This document shows positions 19,641 through 27,601 of a stretch of 64,000 nt of DNA, in pieces. This DNA comes from Mesobacillus jeotgali (lineage in GTDB: Bacteria; Bacillota; Bacilli; Bacillales; Cytobacillaceae): the NCBI RefSeq assembly GCF_900166585.1, contig NZ_FVZC01000009.1, positions 1,437,444 through 1,501,443 on the forward strand, in the 5' to 3' direction. The notes under the pieces are model-generated. The model made no database searches. It had not been told where the DNA came from and was given only the letters and a program-made list of their open reading frames with translations. A program made the translations under genes and the position numbers. The first letter of the stretch is position 1; every line of letters starts with the position of its first letter.

Positions 19641-19650
19641 GATTGGTATT

Positions 19651-20790
19651 ATGGATGTATTTATTGAACGTTGTGCTGGTCTTGACGTTCATTCGGAGAC
19701 AATCGTTGCCTGTGTTCTGACGGGCAAACAGGACGAAGATTTGATTAGGGTAACTGAAACCTTTCCAACCTTGACGAAAGATCTCTTCCGTCTCTTAAAA
19801 TGGCTGGAAGACCATGGGGTTACCCATATTGCGATGGAAAGCACGGGAGTATATTGGAAGCCTGTGTTTAATATCCTTGAAGACTTTTTTGATATTACTC
19901 TTGCGAATGCCCAAAGGATCAAGAACGTCCCTGGAAGAAAAACAGATGTTTCCGATGCCGAGTGGATTGCCAAATTATTGCGACACGGACTCATCGAAAA
20001 GAGTTTCGTGCCTCCGTCCGATATCCGGGAGCTACGGGACCTTACACGTCTTCGAAAAAAGTGGATAGGTCATTTAACTTCCGAGAAGAACCGGATTCAG
20101 AAGGTTCTGGAGTGCTCAAATGTAAAGCTGAGTTCGGTTATATCCGATGTCTTTGGGGTTTCAGGGAGAAAGCTGCTTGAGAGACTGGTGGAACAGGGAT
20201 ATGTAGATGCCGTTGATGTCGAAAGCCGGATACACGGAAAGATGTCATCTAAAAAACAATTAATTACTGACTCGCTCTTCGGCACGATCAATGACCACCA
20301 AAGATTTCTAATCAAACAGTCTTGGCTTCATATTCAACAGCTGGAGGGACATATTGTAGAGGTGGAAAAAAGAATTGACCATCTTCTAGAGGAATATAAA
20401 GAAGAACTTCATTTACTTCTGACCATTCCTGGAATAAAGAAAGATACTGCAGCCATCATTATTGCCGAGATTGGAGTGGATATGAACCAATTCCCAACCT
20501 CTCAACACTTAGCTTCGTGGGCAGGTGTATCTCCTGGCAATCATGAAAGTGCAGGAAAACGAAAGAGTACTCGGACAACAAAAGGAAATCCGCACATTAA
20601 ATCAGCCATGTGTGAAGCAGCCTGGGCCGTTTCAAGAAGTCGAAATAGGTGGTTAGCCACGAAATACTGGTCTACTGCCGCTAGGAGAGGAAAGAAAAAA
20701 GCACTCGTTGCGACATCGCATCGAATGCTTCGAATCATCTACTCCATGCTTATAAACAAGGAGCCATTTAAAGAAAGACAAGTTATTTAG
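19651..20790 (+). CDS. IS110-family DEDD transposase
   Basis: The 379-residue protein is full length. It has the RuvC-like N-terminal domain with GLDVHS (D), AMESTGVYWKP (E) and RKTDVSDAEWIAKLL (two D), a helical linker, and the C-terminal domain with LLTIPGIKKDTAAIIIAEIG. The SWAGVSPGNHESAGKRKS segment carries the conserved catalytic serine. The reading frame is intact, with GCGGAGGA before the ATG, so it may be active. Such enzymes recombine DNA as guided by the element-encoded bridge RNA. Confidence 0.95.
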   Translation: MDVFIERCAGLDVHSETIVACVLTGKQDEDLIRVTETFPTLTKDLFRLLKWLEDHGVTHIAMESTGVYWKPVFNILEDFFDITLANAQRIKNVPGRKTDVSDAEWIAKLLRHGLIEKSFVPPSDIRELRDLTRLRKKWIGHLTSEKNRIQKVLECSNVKLSSVISDVFGVSGRKLLERLVEQGYVDAVDVESRIHGKMSSKKQLITDSLFGTINDHQRFLIKQSWLHIQQLEGHIVEVEKRIDHLLEEYKEELHLLLTIPGIKKDTAAIIIAEIGVDMNQFPTSQHLASWAGVSPGNHESAGKRKSTRTTKGNPHIKSAMCEAAWAVSRSRNRWLATKYWSTAARRGKKKALVATSHRMLRIIYSMLINKEPFKERQVI

Positions 20791-20870
20791 TATAACCAAA
20801 ACCAAATAGATGTATACACGGTTACCCTCCGACAGGTAGCCCCGCTTTCTTATTGGCTTTTTTAGGTTAC

Positions 20871-21185
20871 TTTAAGGATTGCCGAATAGGATCACTATTA
20901 TTCCAAGCAGCCAGAATTATTTATTTTCACAGAAAATAGCCCGATGACTAAAGTCAAATTCAATCCCCAACAACACCTTTTGTTTTTTTATAAAGCGTTC
21001 ACTTTTCTATTTTCTACCCAATTCAATCCATTTCAACACTGGAAATTTGAACTACTCACCGACTAATAAGAACCTTTTAAGAAACACACATTATATGTAG
21101 GGGTTCTTTCAATAAGTACACTTCAATTCTTTATGCTAAAATAAACTATATAATCTTATTGTTGATTTTTACTAAGGGGGAAAAA
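20871..21185. other. Intergenic region right of the IS110 element
   Basis: About 315 bases without a supported gene. A TATAAT at about 21149-21154 could be the -10 of the following yitT gene, but its -35 is poor. Nothing else stands out. Confidence 0.4.
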
Positions 21186-22079
21186 ATGAACAGCAGCCAA
21201 GGATCAGCTCTTATACAGCATCAGCATAAGGGCATAACAAAAACAAAACTAGCTAAAAGAATTTTTTTCATCATTTTAGGAGCCGTCCTAATGGGAGTGG
21301 GAATTGAGGAATTTCTCGTCCCAAACAAAATTCTCGACGGCGGCATCGTCGGCATATCAATTATCCTCTCGCATTTAACAGGCTGGCGCCTCGGCCTCTT
21401 TATTTTTGTATTGAACATCCCTTTCTTTTTCATCGGTTATAAACAAATAGGTAAAACATTCGCACTGTCCACCTTATTGGGTATCACTGTTTTGTCAATT
21501 ACAACTACCTTTCTTCATGAAGTGCCAGTTTTTACAGAGGATTTGCTCCTTGCGACTGTATTTGGAGGAATCGTTCTTGGGGCTGGCGTGGGGATAGTCA
21601 TCCGTTACGGAGGCTCATTAGACGGAACAGAGATACTCGCAATCCTCGCGAATAGAAGATTGCCCTTTTCAGTTGGTGAAGTCATCATGTTTTTTAATAT
21701 TTTTATTTTTGGAACAGCAGGATTTGTGTTTGGTTGGGATCGTGCGATGTATTCCATTCTCGCCTATTTCATCGCTTTTAAAACCATCGATGTTGTCATT
21801 GCTGGACTGGATGAATCAAAAGCAGCGTGGATCATCAGTGATCAGCATAACGAAATTGGTGAAGCAATCCTCGCCCGTCTCGGCCGTGGTGTAACTTATT
21901 TAAAGGGTGAAGGAGCATATACGGGGGATGACAAAAAAGTGATATTCTGTGTTATTACCCGTCTGGAAGAAGCGAAACTTAAATCTATTGTCGAGGAATT
22001 GGATGAAACTGCTTTCCTTGCTGTTGGCAACATTGCTGAAGTACGGGGCGGAAGGTTCAAGAAACGAAATATCCATTAG
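21186..22079 (+). CDS. YitT family membrane protein (first copy)
   Basis: The ATG at 21186 follows AAGGGGGA. The 297-residue protein has a 34-residue polar N-terminus and then five to six membrane segments with the family signature GIEEFLVPNKILDGGIVGISIILS and RYGGSLDGTEILAI. A cytoplasmic DUF2179 domain at the C-terminus includes GRGVTYLKGEGAYTG and VIFCVITRLE. The C-terminal domain resembles ligand-sensing PII-like folds; the transported substrate is unknown. A second YitT gene lies 550 nt downstream. Confidence 0.9.
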   Translation: MNSSQGSALIQHQHKGITKTKLAKRIFFIILGAVLMGVGIEEFLVPNKILDGGIVGISIILSHLTGWRLGLFIFVLNIPFFFIGYKQIGKTFALSTLLGITVLSITTTFLHEVPVFTEDLLLATVFGGIVLGAGVGIVIRYGGSLDGTEILAILANRRLPFSVGEVIMFFNIFIFGTAGFVFGWDRAMYSILAYFIAFKTIDVVIAGLDESKAAWIISDQHNEIGEAILARLGRGVTYLKGEGAYTGDDKKVIFCVITRLEEAKLKSIVEELDETAFLAVGNIAEVRGGRFKKRNIH

Positions 22080-22104
22080 TTATCCCGAAAAGATAAAAAC
22101 ATTG

Positions 22105-22131
22105 AAAGCCCAGAACAAATCTGGGCTTTAG
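22105..22131 (+). terminator. Terminator of the first yitT gene
   Basis: A 10-bp stem (AAAGCCCAGA / TCTGGGCTTT) with a 5-nt loop; the reverse strand could serve the converging DUF1292 gene. Confidence 0.75.
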
Positions 22132-22156
22132 GTTTATCCGTTAAAAAATCTTTCCA

Positions 22157-22414
22157 TCACTCTTCTGCTGGTGCTGCTTCGACAGCGATTTGATAGGCAT
22201 CGAGCAAATGTGACTTTTCTGTATCATTTTCTAGCCCTACTAAAAATTGATCTCCACCCTTGTCTTCCACCTTCATTACTAGTGTGTCCTCTCCATCCCT
22301 CAACATCGCATAAGATTGCCCATTCATTTCAAATAACGCTTCCACCTGGAACTGTCTTTCATTTCCATGTTCGTCCCTTACCGTTACCAGATCCCTGATT
22401 GAATCGTTTTCCAT
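22157..22414 (-). CDS. DUF1292 family protein (YrzB-like)
   Basis: The 85-residue acidic protein matches DUF1292: an opening DLVTVRDEHGNERQFQVEALFEMNGQSYA, then a hydrophobic-acidic repeat, and a helix ending in AVEAAP. GGAGGTGAGC precedes the ATG. The family is common in Firmicutes and has no known function. It is convergent with the first yitT and divergent from the second. Confidence 0.88.
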   Translation of the reverse strand: MENDSIRDLVTVRDEHGNERQFQVEALFEMNGQSYAMLRDGEDTLVMKVEDKGGDQFLVGLENDTEKSHLLDAYQIAVEAAPAEE

Positions 22415-22626
22415 AATTGCTCACCTCCGCTTAAAGATCATTTTATTTTCCCCTTTCCTAAAACCAGATATGAATATTTATTAATTATCTTTTATGCTAA
22501 TAAACAGCGAAGCTGCAGAAAACACTAAATCAAAATACTTAATGAATTTAAAATAAACTTTTAAATGCCATTCTTTATTTTCATCTATATAATATTCTCA
22601 CACACTGTTATTTGGAGGCGTCATTC

Positions 22627-23439
22627 TTGAAGGCAGCAGGTATTATCATTGGATCAATTATCGTTTCGTTTGCATTCAATCTTTTCCTTATACCACATGG
22701 AATCATGAGCAGCGGAATCAGCGGACTATCAATCATTTTATCAATGATTACATCCATCAATGCGGGAATATACAATTTTATTCTGAATTTCCCCTTATTG
22801 ATAATAGGTTATTTAAAATTAGGCAGAAAATTTATTATCTATACTATCCTTTCAGTCATTACCATCTCAATTGCACTTTATTTTATTCCGGTATTTAAGC
22901 TTGCAGCAGATCCTATTCTTTCATCCATCTTTGGCGGGGCTATTGTCGGACTGGGAATAGGGATTATCTTTCGTTCATCAGGATCATCTGGCGGCTTTGA
23001 TATTATTGGCATGCTCCTTGCTAGAAGGAAGGATTTCCCTATGGGAACTCTCTTGTTTGCTATGAATTCTATCGTGATTTTGTTATCAGGCTTTTTGTTT
23101 AGCTGGGATGCCGCATTAAATACACTTGTTTCTATTTTCGTTCTGGGCAAGGTGATTGATAAAGTACATACACATCACGTAAAGCTTACTTTGATGATCA
23201 TTACCAGGAAAGGAGAAGAAGTAAAGCAGCACTTGCTCCAAAATGTCTATCGGGGTGTAACGGTAATAGACTCTGTTGGGGGATACTCCAATGAAAAAAG
23301 CAATGTCATCATAACCGTTATATCCCGATATGAGCTCACAGAAGTTAAAACACTAATAGAAGAAATCGACCCTGAAGCCTTTGTGAATATAACCGAAACC
23401 CTTGAAGTCATGGGTCTTTTTCATCGGAAACAACATTAA
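22627..23439 (+). CDS. YitT family membrane protein (second copy)
   Basis: The TTG at 22627 follows TTTGGAGGCG; the TTG 15 nt upstream overlaps that ribosome binding site. The 270-residue protein repeats the first copy's layout without its polar N-terminal extension: LFLIPHGIMSSGISGLSIIL, FRSSGSSGGFDIIGMLLARR, then a DUF2179 domain with YRGVTVIDSVGGYSN. The two proteins are clearly diverged paralogues and may have different ligands. Confidence 0.9.
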   Translation: MKAAGIIIGSIIVSFAFNLFLIPHGIMSSGISGLSIILSMITSINAGIYNFILNFPLLIIGYLKLGRKFIIYTILSVITISIALYFIPVFKLAADPILSSIFGGAIVGLGIGIIFRSSGSSGGFDIIGMLLARRKDFPMGTLLFAMNSIVILLSGFLFSWDAALNTLVSIFVLGKVIDKVHTHHVKLTLMIITRKGEEVKQHLLQNVYRGVTVIDSVGGYSNEKSNVIITVISRYELTEVKTLIEEIDPEAFVNITETLEVMGLFHRKQH

Positions 23440-23444
23440 AAACT

Positions 23445-23475
23445 ATCAAGAAGCAAGGATTTCCTGCTTCTTGAT
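23445..23475 (+). terminator. Terminator of the second yitT gene
   Basis: The near-perfect stem ATCAAGAAGCAAGGA / TCCTGCTTCTTGAT is followed by TCTCTTTT. Confidence 0.8.
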
Positions 23476-23505
23476 GTCTCTTTTAAATTTACAGGAAAAT
23501 TCATC

Positions 23506-23534
23506 TTGAAATTTTTTTAGTTTCATCTTATAAT
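23506..23534 (+). promoter_or_regulatory. Sigma-A promoter upstream of tRNA-Arg
   Basis: TTGAAA at 23506-23511, a 17-nt spacer and TATAAT at 23529-23534 form a near-consensus promoter about 125 nt before the tRNA. Confidence 0.8.
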
Positions 23535-23661
23535 AGTTAAGTCGCTATCATACGAAAATTGCTTCAGATACTCATCGAGCCGCTTCTTGATTTTCTTTCT
23601 GAGACGAGGACGGTATTACTCAATCTGGTAACTTTCTCAAATCTCAACATTATTCTATTAT

Positions 23662-23735
23662 GTCCCAGTAGCTCAGCAGGATAGAGCAACAGTTTCCTAA
23701 ACTGTAGGTCGGGAGTTCGAATCTCTTCTGGGACG
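23662..23735 (+). tRNA. tRNA-Arg (anticodon CCT)
   Basis: The 74-nt gene folds as a cloverleaf: acceptor GTCCCAG/CTGGGAC, D-arm with AGCTCAGCAGGATAGAGC, anticodon stem CAGTT/AACTG with loop TTCCTAA (anticodon CCT, read AGG), and T-arm GGGAGTTCGAATCTCTTC. CCA is not encoded. It is a single tRNA unit with its own promoter and terminator. Confidence 0.95.
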
Positions 23736-23740
23736 CTAAA

Positions 23741-23769
23741 AAGCCTTGATTTTCATCAAGGCTTTTTTT
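23741..23769 (+). terminator. tRNA-Arg terminator
   Basis: AAGCCTTGAT / ATCAAGGCTT with a 4-nt loop, followed by seven T in a row. Confidence 0.9.
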
Positions 23770-23784
23770 ATTGTCAAAATACAA

Positions 23785-23967
23785 GGCTGTTTTCGTAAAG
23801 ATTGTTGTTAAAATCCTAAAGCCGATTTTAACGTGTTAAAAGCCATTTTGCAGGTCGGTATTAAGTTGGCAAGCTCTTTTCTCTTAGTAAGCGATAATTT
23901 TGTGAAGAATATTTGGTAATTCCATCCTATTTTGTTGTGAATAGCTCCAAAGTTTGAGAAAAGAGCC
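23785..23967 (+). mobile_element. Miniature inverted-repeat element, copy 1 (183 bp)
   Basis: This non-coding element starts GGCTGTTTTCG and ends GAGAAAAGAGCC, so the ends form imperfect terminal inverted repeats (GGCTSTTTTC). It contains a perfect GTTAAAATC/GATTTTAAC inverted repeat near its left end. The flanks (AAATACAA and TAATACAA) look like an 8-bp target duplication with one change. It lies just beyond the tRNA terminator. Copies 2 and 3 are at 34089-34271 and 51230-51411. Confidence 0.85.
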
Positions 23968-24209
23968 TAATACAAAAACGGTCCCTTTTCTTGTGTCCAC
24001 CGTAATAGAGACACCAAAATTTTCATATCTGGGATCCTATCTTAGGAGCGCCAATAATTAGGGCAGTTTTTATTAGTAATAAGGAACTAAAGCCCCTTTG
24101 AATCCGTCTAAATAAGTGACATCAATAATAGCTACAACAGATTGGGGATTAAAATACTATTGTTTGTGGTATTTATACTCTAAAGCAATATAGCAAAAGG
24201 GGAAATTAT

Positions 24210-24854
24210 ATGAAAAATAGAAAGAAGGAATTGCCCTACTTATTATTCTTACTGGTTATGCCGATATTAGGATTGATTTACAAGATTTTAAATAATAACC
24301 CCAGGGAAGCAGTTATCCTTTCAACTGATTTGGACAGACTAATACCCTTCCTCCCGATTTTTATCATCCCATATATTATCTGGTATGCTTTTATTTTCGG
24401 CTACCTAATTTATTTTTGGTATAAGGATGTCGGCATTTACTTAAAGACATTGTCAATGATTGTCGTAGGAGAATTAATTTGTTTCGCTATCTATTTCTTC
24501 TTCCAAACAACCGTGCCGAGACCAGAGCTTGCCGGACAGGGAATTTTCATTGACCTGGTTGAAATGATTTATAGTCATGATCAACCTTACAACGCTTTCC
24601 CAAGCATTCATGTTTTGACAACATTTGCAATCATCCTTGGCAATATCCATATTCAAAATAAGCACATCATCCACAGAATCCTGGTACCTGTACTGGGATC
24701 ATTGATTATAATCTCGACATTGTTCGTAAAACAGCATTATATCCTTGATATGTTCGCCTCTGTCTTCATGATTTCATTTATATATGGGATTGTCTTTGAG
24801 GTATTGGAATTTAAGCTCTTTAAAAAGTCGGAAACTGTTTATCTGAAAGATTAA
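24210..24854 (+). CDS. PAP2-family phosphatase (inositol-phosphorylceramide-synthase-like)
   Basis: The 214-residue membrane protein has about six helices and the PAP2 active-site blocks: TTVPRP near residue 101, AFPSIHVL with the catalytic His near 135, and KQHYILDMFAS near 176 supplying the nucleophilic His and the Asp. The arrangement is that of the PAP2_3 subfamily. It probably removes phosphate from a lipid phosphate or undecaprenyl pyrophosphate at the outer face of the membrane; the substrate is not determined. AAGGGGAAA precedes the ATG. Confidence 0.85.
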   Translation: MKNRKKELPYLLFLLVMPILGLIYKILNNNPREAVILSTDLDRLIPFLPIFIIPYIIWYAFIFGYLIYFWYKDVGIYLKTLSMIVVGELICFAIYFFFQTTVPRPELAGQGIFIDLVEMIYSHDQPYNAFPSIHVLTTFAIILGNIHIQNKHIIHRILVPVLGSLIIISTLFVKQHYILDMFASVFMISFIYGIVFEVLEFKLFKKSETVYLKD

Positions 24855-24865
24855 ATTCTAGCGAG

Positions 24866-24935
24866 GAAGAAAGTGCCTTGGTGATCCCCGACAAGCGCCG
24901 AGACTCGAGGGGCAGGGCGCTGCAGCTGGATTAAG
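24866..24935. repeat. GC-rich palindromic intergenic element
   Basis: The stretch stands out as GC-rich in an AT-rich region. It contains nested inverted repeats: AGCGCC/GGCGCT and CCCC/GGGG around a CGAGACTCGAG core. From memory, similar cores (CAGCGCC...CCCCTCG...CTTGTCGGGG) recur between genes in Bacillaceae chromosomes; only one copy is present here. It carries no coding potential. Confidence 0.4.
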
Positions 24936-24980
24936 AAAACAATATATAATTATGTTAATTTTATAATTTCGTATGCAATA

Positions 24981-25006
24981 CAAAAAGAGCTGCAAATTTG
25001 CAGCTC
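24981..25006. terminator. Terminator of the yndM-like gene
   Basis: The perfect 20-nt palindrome GAGCTGCAAATTTGCAGCTC is followed on the minus strand by TTTTTG, fitting termination of the minus-strand gene at 25021. Confidence 0.8.
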
Positions 25007-25020
25007 TCTTTGTATTGCCT

Positions 25021-25473
25021 TTATTTTTCCGTATTTTCATCACTTCTTACATCTGGTTTGACTGGATATAATTCTTCAGAAGCTTCAGTTTGGTATCGAT
25101 AATTTGCCTTTTGGTACTGTTCTCCACCTTCTTCCATTACATTGCTTGATACATATTTATGGAAGAAGTATTCAAATACAGCAATTCCAGCTGCTGAGAT
25201 AAGAGATGGCAGCAATAAGCTCTCTCCGTAGGTCAAGCTTTCACCCACAATCCAAATGATCATGAATGCAAGTCCAAAATCTGCAAGAGTTGCAATTGTA
25301 TTATTTGTTTTTGGCAGAAGAAATAAGTCACCTATTACGTAAGAAGCGATACCAAGAACCAGGGAAATGAGAAAAACGTTAGTAAATGACATGTCATACA
25401 TCCCACCAAGGATGATATACAAAACTGCCAGGCTGGCGATGAATTTAATTGCAATTGCTCTAAGATGTTTCAT
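25021..25473 (-). CDS. YndM family (DUF2512) membrane protein
   Basis: The ATG at 25473 follows TTGGAGGAAATGGAT; two upstream in-frame starts overlap that site. The ~150-residue protein begins MKHLRAIAIKFIASLAVLY and has four membrane helices (GMYDMSFTNVFLISLVLGI, LFLLPKTNNTIATLADFGLAF), followed by a charged cytoplasmic tail. This matches YndM/DUF2512 of Bacillus. The function is unknown. Confidence 0.85.
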   Translation of the reverse strand: MKHLRAIAIKFIASLAVLYIILGGMYDMSFTNVFLISLVLGIASYVIGDLFLLPKTNNTIATLADFGLAFMIIWIVGESLTYGESLLLPSLISAAGIAVFEYFFHKYVSSNVMEEGGEQYQKANYRYQTEASEELYPVKPDVRSDENTEK

Positions 25474-25512
25474 ATCCATTTCCTCCAAGTGTTAAGGTTT
25501 GTATTATTTTAC

Positions 25513-26868
25513 TCAATTCGCTTTATTCCATACTTTTTTCTGCAAAACAATTGATATCAATCCAATCATGAAAACGACGATAATGCTGATAAAGAAACCC
25601 ATTCTTATGCTTTTTTCTGCCAAAGTACCGGTAACAGCAGCAAGGATAAGGATTATGCCGAAAATGGAGGTCGTTTTTCCCCATGCCTTTAACTCAACTA
25701 ATTTAAGCCCTGAAAGGATGATGAATGCCCAGTTAAATAAGATCAGGATTCCTGCAGCGGTGGTAATGTACTCATAAATTTTTCCCGGAAGCAGCAAAGC
25801 AGTAATAATGGAAGCAATCAAACCTGCTACTGCAAGTCCCAGTGATGGCAGCGGCAACTGTTTCCATTTTTTGATTTTTTTGGAGAAGACTTTAGGAGCG
25901 TCACCATCCTCTGCGAGTGTAACCAGTAAAGTTGTCACACCGAACAACGATGCCGTCATGGTTGAAAAGCCTGCCATTATGATTGCAGCATTAAATACAT
26001 GCGGAAAGAAATCCAAGCCATATGGTTTCAGAGCAGTAACAAATGGACTTTCTTTATCACTAAAAGCTCCATGGGCAGCCAATAAAACAGCGAGCCCTAA
26101 TGAAAGCACATATACCACTACTAGTAAAATCAGCATGATCACCCCCGCTTTAGGGGCATCTTCTTTATTCTTCAACCTTGTTGCCATCAAACCGATTACC
26201 TCAATTCCTCCATAGGCATAGAAGGCGTAAATTAAGGATGACCAAAAACCTTTTAATCCCTCAGGAAAGAGTTTTTGAGAGGAGTTCGGTACATGAATTT
26301 TTTGCGTTTCAAAATTAAACATCCCAAAAATGGCTGCTGCAGCAATCAGAATGAACATTATTATGGCTGCAGTTTTAATAACAGCGAGTAAATCTTCAAC
26401 TTTGTCAAACCCCTTATTTCCTGTCAGGACAACACCGATCGAGAGAACGGCATAACCAGTTGCGAAAATCCATAAAGGAATATCAGGAAACCAGAATTGT
26501 GACAAAATAGAAAGTGCGGTGAGCTGGCTTCCCATTATAAGGATATTAGAACTCCAATAATTCCAGCCGCAGCTGAAACCTGCCCATTTCCCATAGGCCT
26601 TATTGGCATAATAGCAAAATGAACCATCCTGAGGATCCATGGCAGTCATTTTAGCTAATAAATTGTAAACTAGATAAGTTCCAATGGCGGCAAGAATAAA
26701 TGATATTACAATCGATGGTCCTGTGATTTTGATGCCAATGGCAGAACCGAGGAAAAATCCTGTTCCAATGGTACATCCCACCCCAATAAGGGATAACTGC
26801 CACCAGGATAAATCACCTTCTTTTGATTTACCCCCTCCTGATTTTGCAGACGGCATAAAAAAATCCAT
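25513..26868 (-). CDS. APC-family amino acid permease
   Basis: The ATG at 26868 follows AAAGGGGGTAAAG. The ~451-residue protein has twelve membrane segments. It carries the APC substrate loop in helix 1 (GVGCTIGTGFFLGSAIGI), the helix-6 block SSLIYAFYAYGGIEVIGLMATRLKN and an acidic/basic loop. It most resembles the Bacillus YbxG/AapA-type amino acid transporters that import neutral amino acids with protons. The substrate cannot be assigned. It is a single gene following a terminator. Confidence 0.88.
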   Translation of the reverse strand: MDFFMPSAKSGGGKSKEGDLSWWQLSLIGVGCTIGTGFFLGSAIGIKITGPSIVISFILAAIGTYLVYNLLAKMTAMDPQDGSFCYYANKAYGKWAGFSCGWNYWSSNILIMGSQLTALSILSQFWFPDIPLWIFATGYAVLSIGVVLTGNKGFDKVEDLLAVIKTAAIIMFILIAAAAIFGMFNFETQKIHVPNSSQKLFPEGLKGFWSSLIYAFYAYGGIEVIGLMATRLKNKEDAPKAGVIMLILLVVVYVLSLGLAVLLAAHGAFSDKESPFVTALKPYGLDFFPHVFNAAIIMAGFSTMTASLFGVTTLLVTLAEDGDAPKVFSKKIKKWKQLPLPSLGLAVAGLIASIITALLLPGKIYEYITTAAGILILFNWAFIILSGLKLVELKAWGKTTSIFGIILILAAVTGTLAEKSIRMGFFISIIVVFMIGLISIVLQKKVWNKAN

Positions 26869-26944
26869 TTCTTTACCCCCTTTCCCAATAGGTATTATCA
26901 TTCGAAAATTTGCTGTATTTTATGTACGGATTGAGCTAGGAAAA

Positions 26945-26975
26945 AAGAAAAAGCCGAGTCCCGGAGGATCGACTT
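26945..26975 (-). terminator. Terminator between the 115-aa gene and the amino acid permease
   Basis: An imperfect stem with one bulge (AGTCGATCC / GGACTCGGCT) is followed on the minus strand by TTTTTCTTTTTT. Confidence 0.65.
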
Positions 26976-26984
26976 TTCAATAAT

Positions 26985-27332
26985 TCATTTCTTGCTGTTA
27001 TCTGATTCTGAGTCCTTGCTTAGTCCAGTCATAGTGCGGTACATTTGCGTGTACATACTGCCTTGCACAATGTTTTCCAAAAAGAATTCACCAACCAGTT
27101 CCTTAAACTCTTCATCTTCAAACATTTTTTTGTTTTGCAGCTCCATTTCCGCCAACCCTTCATATGTGGAAACTAAAGCATAAGTATGATCCTCTCCTGA
27201 TATCGGGGACAAAAGTTCAACCCTGTGGTCATACTGTTCATTCCGGAAGTTTTGTATTAAGCGCAGATTTTTGATTCCATCCGGAAACTTATCCTGTTTC
27301 AGTTCAAAAGTTTGAATAACAATGACTGACAT
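26985..27332 (-). CDS. Hypothetical protein, possibly a dimeric alpha-beta barrel
   Basis: The ATG at 27332 follows AGGGGGATATA. The 115-residue product starts SVIVIQTFELKQDKFPDGIK and continues with alternating strands and helices, as in small ABM/NIPSNAP-like proteins. I do not recognise a named family. It has no signal peptide. It precedes the amino acid permease but is separated from it by a terminator. Confidence 0.65.
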   Translation of the reverse strand: MSVIVIQTFELKQDKFPDGIKNLRLIQNFRNEQYDHRVELLSPISGEDHTYALVSTYEGLAEMELQNKKMFEDEEFKELVGEFFLENIVQGSMYTQMYRTMTGLSKDSESDNSKK

Positions 27333-27601
27333 ATTATATCCCCCTGTTACCAATTGATAGGATTAGATTTTTCCATTGTCATACAATCTATACATATCCT
27401 TTTTTATATTGACCAATAAGACAGATGAGTGGTATGAAAATAAAAAAGATAATATTTAGAATCGATACAAATAAAAGAGATGGAACAGGATCTAACTAGG
27501 AAATACACTTATCTTCACTTTATCTAATGACCTTTTCACTAGAATTTTGTTTTAAGACCTTTCGACAAATGCATTAATGATTCACTTTTTCATAATCTTT
27601 T

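Larger units (their letters stand above)
19450..20870 (+). mobile_element. IS110-family insertion sequence (boundaries approximate)
   Basis: The element comprises about 200 nt of structured non-coding left end, a DEDD transposase gene and a short right end with a GGTTACC...GGTAGCC hairpin at 20819-20842. IS110 elements lack clear terminal inverted repeats and make little or no target duplication, so I cannot fix the ends. It sits immediately upstream of the antiporter gene and probably separated that gene from its promoter. Confidence 0.7.

Noticed and set aside
24210..24854. PAP2 gene as cargo of the adjacent miniature transposon
   Set aside because: The element ends 243 bp before the gene with its own duplication and no second copy lies on the other side.
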